Part shown: piece by piece, positions 6,452 through 9,973 of the stretch
Layout of the letters: each line of letters begins with the position of its first letter
Position numbering within the stretch: the first letter of the stretch is position 1
NCBI GenBank assembly: GCA_050251555.1
Contig: JBFWMN010000063.1
Span: 1 to 9,973, forward strand
Direction: 5' to 3'
DNA length: 9,973 bases
Origin: UBA2137 sp050251555
Lineage (GTDB): Bacteria > Pseudomonadota > Alphaproteobacteria > Micavibrionales > Micavibrionaceae
Notes under the pieces: generated by a model
What the model was told of the DNA's origin: nothing
What the model saw: only the letters and a program-made list of their open reading frames with translations
The model's database searches: none
Program-made: the position numbers and the translations under genes

Positions 6452-6472
6452 GTTCTCATCTTTAACGCGTCT

Positions 6473-6856
6473 CTATCGCGTGGGTGTGAAATTTGCAGAG
6501 ATATAGGCTGTATCTACAACCTGACCGTCACGCACTTGTTCAACGCGGCCGATATAATCGGCATTCGGGTTGTTACTCACGGGTTCTACAGAGAGGCGGA
6601 AACCATTGACCAATGTTCCGTCCAGACGTTGTAAGCCGACGCTCGTTTCAAAACCATCAAGTTTTCCGTCACGCATGTCTCTTGCGTAACCCGTACCGAT
6701 CGCTTCTGCGACACCATTTAAAACGATACCATTCATTTGGGTACCGCCTTCGGTTCGCACAACGACATCCGCATCAAAAAATGAGGCATGGCCCCGTGTC
6801 GTTTCTTCGTTTTTTAGGCGTTGTGCGACTGTATCCCAATCAAGATCCTGAGGCAT
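6473..6856 (-). CDS. Hypothetical protein, 127 aa
   Basis: I do not recognise this protein. It begins M-P-Q-D-L-D-W-D-T-V-A-Q-R-L and is acidic and soluble, with no signal peptide, membrane helix or cysteine. The central and C-terminal parts alternate hydrophobic and polar residues with many glycines, for example G-I-V-L-N-G-V and Y-I-G-R-V-E-Q-V. This suggests a small beta-rich domain, perhaps with a repeated half. The gene is credible: ATG 6856 is preceded by AAGGGGGG with short spacing, codon use resembles the neighbours, and a perfect terminator hairpin follows the stop. It is separate from the mscS gene upstream (79-bp gap with a possible terminator). Function unknown. Confidence 0.75.
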   Translation of the reverse strand: MPQDLDWDTVAQRLKNEETTRGHASFFDADVVVRTEGGTQMNGIVLNGVAEAIGTGYARDMRDGKLDGFETSVGLQRLDGTLVNGFRLSVEPVSNNPNADYIGRVEQVRDGQVVDTAYISANFTPTR

Positions 6857-6900
6857 TGTTTCCCCCCTTAAGAAACCAAAATCATAAGCAGATCATAAAG

Positions 6901-6931
6901 GGAAAAAATGAAAATATTATGAAAATATTTT
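6901..6931 (-). terminator. Possible AT-rich terminator after mscS
   Basis: On the minus strand an 8-bp all-AT stem (6924-6931 with 6911-6918, loop of 5 nt) is followed by CAT and then TTTTTT. It starts 5 bp after the mscS stop. The same bases form a tandem 11-bp direct repeat, ATGAAAATATT at 6908-6918 and 6919-6929. The weak stem makes termination doubtful. Confidence 0.3.
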
Positions 6932-6935
6932 GGTA

Positions 6936-8285
6936 CTATTTTTCTTGAGGCGAGCGTGCCGTCATGGGCAGTTGAAACTCCCCTTCGCGGGTGTGCACAT
7001 ACACTTCGCGGTGCGGGTAGGGGATGCGAATATTATGTTCTTTGAAGGCGTCCCAAAGCTCCATGAAAACAAGGCCTTTGATGTTGCCGACACCGCCCTC
7101 GGCATCTTTGATCCAAAAACGTAATGTAAATCGGATAGAGCTCTCGCCGAATTCTTCGATCCAGCAGACGGGCAGACGTTCGCTTGTAACACGGTCGGGG
7201 CGTTGTGCCGCCTCAATAGCAATGCGCGAAACCTCATGCGGGTCACTGTCATAAGAGACGCCGAATTTAATCTCGATACGTACCAGCGTATTCCCGAACG
7301 ACCAGTTGACCACTTGCTGGGTGATGAAATCTTCGTTTGGAATGAGATAGGATTTATTGTCACGCGTGACGATTTCGGTATAGCGCGCACCCATTTTATG
7401 GACCCAGCCAAAGGTGCTGCCTTCGCCTGCGGCATTTTGAATCTCGATAATATCACCCGGCTTAATGGATTGGTCCATGAGCAGCAAGATGCCTGAAAAG
7501 AGGTTTGAAACCCCTTTTTGCAAACCGAAACCGATCCCCAGACCGATCGCACCCCCAAAGACCGCGAGAACAGAGAGGTCCACACCTGCCGTGGTAATAC
7601 CGACCAGAAGGGCGAACGTGATGAGAAATACCTTGGCGATCTTCGAGATCAGTACTCGTGAAGACGGTGTAAGAGAAGTTACTTGACCAAGTTTTCGATC
7701 CGCAATCGTGCTCAAGAAAATCGCAGCATAAAGTAGAGCAAAAATCAGCAGGATGGCTTTGATGACTGCTAGTGCCGTAATGCGCGAGGAACCGATGGCA
7801 AAACCGAATGAGTCAAGGGCGGCAGTCGTCTCGTCCAGAATACCCATGATGTTCATAGCAGCAAGAACCCAGGCAACGGTCGCCACTGTTTGACGGACGA
7901 AGGTGTTGGTGATGAGGTTCGATGCCAGACGAATGACAATCCATGCAACCGTAAGGGAGGTAATCGCGCCGGCAAGGCGCATATCCCACGAAACGGCTTC
8001 CGCTTTTTCAAGTTGCAGGAAGATACCCAACACCAAAACGGCGGTGATCGGCAGGATCAGCTTGGTCAGGTTTTTCAAGGTCTGACGGATGCGGAAATGC
8101 ATCTGCGAACGGTCAATGACGGAAATGAGTTTCGGCGCGACGCGGCGACGCATCAGCCAGCCCAGAATAAAGGCCAACGCGATCAGTGCGATCTGTACCC
8201 AGTTAATGGGAACCTGAAAGGTACTGAGAACATAGGCATAAAGCGAAATGAGATACTCTTCGAACTGGACGACGTAATTCTTCAT
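6936..8285 (-). CDS. MscS-family mechanosensitive ion channel
   Basis: This 449-aa inner-membrane channel belongs to the small-conductance mechanosensitive family, which opens on membrane tension and releases solutes during hypo-osmotic shock. Hydrophobic segments lie near residues 28-45, 74-92, 104-121, 133-151, 173-194 and 215-234. The pore helix follows at about 238-270, with the family signature A-V-F-G-G-A-I-G-L-G-I-G-F-G-L-Q-K. The beta domain motif S-I-K-P-G-D-I-I-E lies at 273-281, then Y-L-I-P-N-E-D-F, and a C-terminal alpha/beta domain to about residue 430. E. coli MscS has 286 residues and three helices, so this is a longer member with extra N-terminal helices. The start is ATG 8285 without a clear Shine-Dalgarno sequence. 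A tetR-family gene lies 53 bp upstream on the same strand, and no promoter is obvious between them, so co-transcription is possible. Confidence 0.92.
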   Translation of the reverse strand: MKNYVVQFEEYLISLYAYVLSTFQVPINWVQIALIALAFILGWLMRRRVAPKLISVIDRSQMHFRIRQTLKNLTKLILPITAVLVLGIFLQLEKAEAVSWDMRLAGAITSLTVAWIVIRLASNLITNTFVRQTVATVAWVLAAMNIMGILDETTAALDSFGFAIGSSRITALAVIKAILLIFALLYAAIFLSTIADRKLGQVTSLTPSSRVLISKIAKVFLITFALLVGITTAGVDLSVLAVFGGAIGLGIGFGLQKGVSNLFSGILLLMDQSIKPGDIIEIQNAAGEGSTFGWVHKMGARYTEIVTRDNKSYLIPNEDFITQQVVNWSFGNTLVRIEIKFGVSYDSDPHEVSRIAIEAAQRPDRVTSERLPVCWIEEFGESSIRFTLRFWIKDAEGGVGNIKGLVFMELWDAFKEHNIRIPYPHREVYVHTREGEFQLPMTARSPQEK

Positions 8286-8338
8286 TTCGCTTGATTGACC
8301 TTGTCTTTATTTATTGTCGTGATGTCTAAGCTGCATCC

Positions 8339-8968
8339 TTATTTGGCAGAAAGAATGTGCAGTGCCTCTCTGGGGAGCTTTTCAGTAAAGGTGGAATCCA
8401 GTGTGTCGGCACCGCTCATCAGGCGGTAGACAATCGCACCGTAAATCATGTCGACAGCCAGAGCCGTTTCCATGTCTGCGCGAAATTCACCTGTTGTTTT
8501 ACCGGCATCAATCAGATCGGCAAGAACCTGCTCATGCTGAAGCATGAAGGTTTCATAAAAGATAGTCAGCGTTTGCTCATCTGATTGTGCTTCAGCCATA
8601 GCCTCAATCAGGATCTTACCGTTTTTCCCTTTGAGGAGGCGCATGAAGCGCTCAAGCTGACGTTGGACGGCTTCGCCTTTGGAGGCTGTGGTTGGAAGAG
8701 GAGGTGTTTTACCGATCTGGTTCACAAGCGCATCCAATACGATCGCAACCTTATTGGGCCACCAGCGATAAATTGTTGTTTTACCAACACCCGCTTTGGC
8801 GGCAATCCCTTCAATGGAGATATCCTTAACCGATGTATGCAAAAGCAGACGGTTGGTCGCATCCAGAATGGCCTTGCGGGACGTTTCGGAACGGGGGCGA
8901 CCTCTTCGGCGCGGCGCGTCGTCGTCTGATTGTGTGGCTTCGTGGTATTTCAAGGAAGAATCGCTCAT
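8339..8968 (-). CDS. TetR-family transcriptional regulator
   Basis: This is a 209-aa repressor-type protein. After a polar tail, basic R-R-R-G-R-P-R (20-26) leads into the TetR DNA-binding domain (about 30-80). The helix-turn-helix I-E-G-I-A-A-K-A-G-V-G-K-T-T-I-Y-R-W-W-P lies near 52-71 and matches the family closely. The C-terminal two thirds is a helical ligand and dimer domain of the TetR_C type (as seen by eye); the ligand is not predictable. The ATG at 8968 follows AAGAGA at about 7-nt spacing. The gene is divergent from the ATP-grasp gene and upstream of mscS. A dyad at 8989-9021, just upstream of the start, is a good candidate operator for autoregulation. The set of regulated genes is unknown. 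Confidence 0.9.
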   Translation of the reverse strand: MSDSSLKYHEATQSDDDAPRRRGRPRSETSRKAILDATNRLLLHTSVKDISIEGIAAKAGVGKTTIYRWWPNKVAIVLDALVNQIGKTPPLPTTASKGEAVQRQLERFMRLLKGKNGKILIEAMAEAQSDEQTLTIFYETFMLQHEQVLADLIDAGKTTGEFRADMETALAVDMIYGAIVYRLMSGADTLDSTFTEKLPREALHILSAK

Positions 8969-8988
8969 GAATGGTCTCTTTAAAATCG

Positions 8989-9021
8989 TCTAACAAGTCT
9001 TTCAAAGACCAAAGTGTTAGA
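8989..9021. promoter_or_regulatory. Candidate operator upstream of the TetR-family gene
   Basis: TCTAACA (8989-8995) and TGTTAGA (9015-9021) form an inverted repeat. They enclose a second dyad, GTCTTT-C-AAAGAC (8997-9009). The pair starts 20 bp before the regulator ATG. TetR proteins bind dyads of this size next to their own genes, so autoregulation is likely, but the protein-site match is inferred from position. Confidence 0.45.
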
Positions 9022-9109
9022 AGATGTTTGCAGGAAAATCAAGACAGAAGAGGTGAAATTCTGTACGGATCGAAGCGTTTTTTTCGAAGGCTCAGAAATT
9101 AATGTATGA

Positions 9110-9143
9110 AAAGTTTGAACTTTAAAAAAACTTCCTTTATGGT
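9110..9143 (+). promoter_or_regulatory. Possible promoter and dyad for the ATP-grasp gene
   Basis: TTGAAC (9115-9120, 4 of 6) and TATGGT (9138-9143, 4 of 6) are spaced 17 nt apart. The palindrome AAAGTT-TG-AACTTT (9110-9123) covers the -35 box. If used, the leader to the ATG at 9304 would be about 150 nt long. Confidence 0.3.
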
Positions 9144-9222
9144 GCGGCGCATGCTTTACAGAACACAAGACACGGAGAGCCGTCTCTCCCGCATTGTTCC
9201 CCAAGACATCACCCGCTACTAA
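9139..9222 (+). CDS. Possible 27-aa small protein or leader peptide
   Basis: An ATG-to-TAA frame of 27 codons begins M-V-R-R-M-L-Y-R-T-Q and ends D-I-T-R-Y. It is basic, with six arginines. Codons are varied and similar to those of nearby genes, and the frame coincides with a GC-richer island in an AT-rich spacer. Against it, no Shine-Dalgarno sequence precedes ATG 9139 or the internal ATG 9151, and such frames arise by chance. It ends 81 bp before the ATP-grasp gene, so a leader peptide role is conceivable. It could also be non-coding leader sequence. Confidence 0.2.
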   Translation: MVRRMLYRTQDTESRLSRIVPQDITRY

Positions 9223-9303
9223 AGCGTTTGCGATAGAACTATCGACGTCGTTCACCCGTTCTCCAAAACAATATAAGAGAAATAACAAAAGAGATAAAAC
9301 ATC

Positions 9304-9973
9304 ATGGAAGTCTGGATTCTTTTTAGTGAAGAAATTGAAGCGCCGACGGCTGAGGCTTACGAAGTGCGTCGTTTCATGTCGGTCGGTCGCGAAATGGGTG
9401 TGACTGTAAAAGTCTACAGCCCTGCACAATTCGACCTGATGGTGACCAATGAAGACCGCAGCTCCGTTATGATTAACGGTGAAGCCGTGCCATTACCCGA
9501 CTTTCTGCTTCCGCGCACACCTCCCGTTGAAAATGGCTATTTCTCACTGGCTGTGATCCGACAGCTCGAGCGTTTGGGGGTCAAAGTCTATAACGGCTCA
9601 ACCTCGATTGAAGCGGTTGCCGACAAGATGCATACGCACCAGATTTTGGCAGAACATGATTTGCCGACCCCTGTGACGATGCTCGCCAAATTTCCGGTCG
9701 ATTATAAACTCGTTGAAAAGCACATCGGCTTTCCCGTAGTCGTTAAAACACTTCTGGGTGTAAACGGCACGGGCGTTTTTCTGATTGAAAACCAGAATGC
9801 GTTTCATGATCTGATGAATTTGATCAAGGAAACCAATCCGAATATCCAGTTGATCTTCCAGAAATTCGTTGCTGTGTCCAAAGGGCGGGACCTGCGTGTC
9901 TTTATTGTCGATGGTGAAGTTCTGGCCTGTATGGAGCGCCGCGCCAAAGAGGGCGACTTTAAAGCCAACTACT
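9304..9973 (+). CDS. RimK-like ATP-grasp ligase, partial (C-terminus outside window)
   Basis: The first 223 residues are present and the frame is open to the window edge. The N-terminal part (1-100) is a Rossmann-like pre-ATP-grasp domain. ATP-grasp elements follow: A-D-K-M-H-T-H-Q-I-L at 106-115, F-P-V-V-V-K-T with the nucleotide-binding Lys148, and the small glycine loop L-G-V-N-G-T-G-V-F-L at 151-160. F-Q-K-F-V precedes the strongly conserved G-R-D-L-R-V-F at 194-200, then E-R-R-A-K-E-G-D-F-K-A-N. This order is typical of RimK-type alpha-L-glutamate ligases, which use ATP to join an amino acid (often glutamate) to a carboxylate, as in ribosomal protein S6 tailing. The real substrate cannot be assigned from this fragment. 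The start ATG follows a modest AGAGA about 9 nt upstream. It is divergent from the tetR-type gene. Confidence 0.88.
   Translation, partial: MEVWILFSEEIEAPTAEAYEVRRFMSVGREMGVTVKVYSPAQFDLMVTNEDRSSVMINGEAVPLPDFLLPRTPPVENGYFSLAVIRQLERLGVKVYNGSTSIEAVADKMHTHQILAEHDLPTPVTMLAKFPVDYKLVEKHIGFPVVVKTLLGVNGTGVFLIENQNAFHDLMNLIKETNPNIQLIFQKFVAVSKGRDLRVFIVDGEVLACMERRAKEGDFKANY

Larger units (their letters stand above)
8969..9303. other. 335-bp divergent intergenic region
   Basis: This stretch separates the tetR-type gene and the ATP-grasp gene and has no recognisable RNA gene. It contains nested dyads near the tetR start (8989-9021), a short TCGAA...TTCGA dyad near 9070-9087, and a dyad over a possible promoter (9110-9123). 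It also holds a GGAGAG-CCGT-CTCTCC hairpin (9174-9189), a CGATAG-AA-CTATCG dyad (9231-9244) and a possible 27-codon ORF (9139-9222). The middle part (9139-9220) is richer in GC than its flanks. The last 60 bases are A-rich and unstructured and carry the ribosome binding site. Confidence 0.6.

Noticed and set aside
7890..8294. Plus-strand 134-codon open frame opposite mscS
   Set aside because: It lies wholly antisense to clear membrane helices of the MscS protein; the hydrophilic product looks like a complement shadow.
8980..9429. Minus-strand 149-codon open frame across the divergent spacer
   Set aside because: It overlaps the start of the well supported ATP-grasp gene on the other strand, has no family resemblance, and its codons cover AT-rich regulatory DNA.

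Overview
The window reads as chromosomal DNA of a Gram-negative alphaproteobacterium of moderate GC content. The support is a Tad-type pilin pair, an OxyR/AhpC/AhpD cluster of the actinobacterial-alphaproteobacterial type, a type I secreted RTX protein and an inner-membrane MscS channel. The exact lineage cannot be read from the sequence; a free-living or surface-attached (possibly Micavibrio-like) alphaproteobacterium is only a guess. There is no tRNA, rRNA, insertion sequence, CRISPR array or phage gene.

Region 1 (1-837, minus strand) holds two TadE-family minor pseudopilin genes. They are coupled by an ATGA stop/start overlap, and the downstream one runs off the window. They are preceded by a good sigma70-like promoter whose -35 box lies inside one of two identical 10-bp palindromes. 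Region 2 (838-4077, minus) is one large cysteine-free mosaic secreted protein of 1079 aa: N-terminal beta-rich region, RTX block, C-type lectin domain, second RTX block, glycine-rich domain, and type I secretion C-terminal domain. It is the most unusual gene here.

Region 3 (4120-6398) is a peroxide defence module. The minus-strand oxyR is divergent from plus-strand ahpC and ahpD. A strong intrinsic terminator sits between ahpC and ahpD. The RTX gene starts only 42 bp after oxyR on the same strand, so it may be co-transcribed with oxyR.

Region 4 (6399-6935) contains a bidirectional terminator, an unrecognised 127-aa minus-strand gene and an AT-rich hairpin. Region 5 (6936-8968, minus) is a TetR-family regulator followed by an MscS-type mechanosensitive channel, possibly an operon. 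Region 6 (8969-9973) is a 335-bp divergent intergenic stretch with several dyads and a possible 27-codon small ORF, then the start of a RimK-like ATP-grasp ligase cut by the window end.

Together the window combines surface attachment (Tad pilins, lectin-bearing RTX protein), oxidative-stress defence (OxyR, AhpC, AhpD) and osmotic protection (MscS). Most genes are recognisable families. The novelty lies in the RTX protein's architecture, its placement behind oxyR, and the regulatory dyads.
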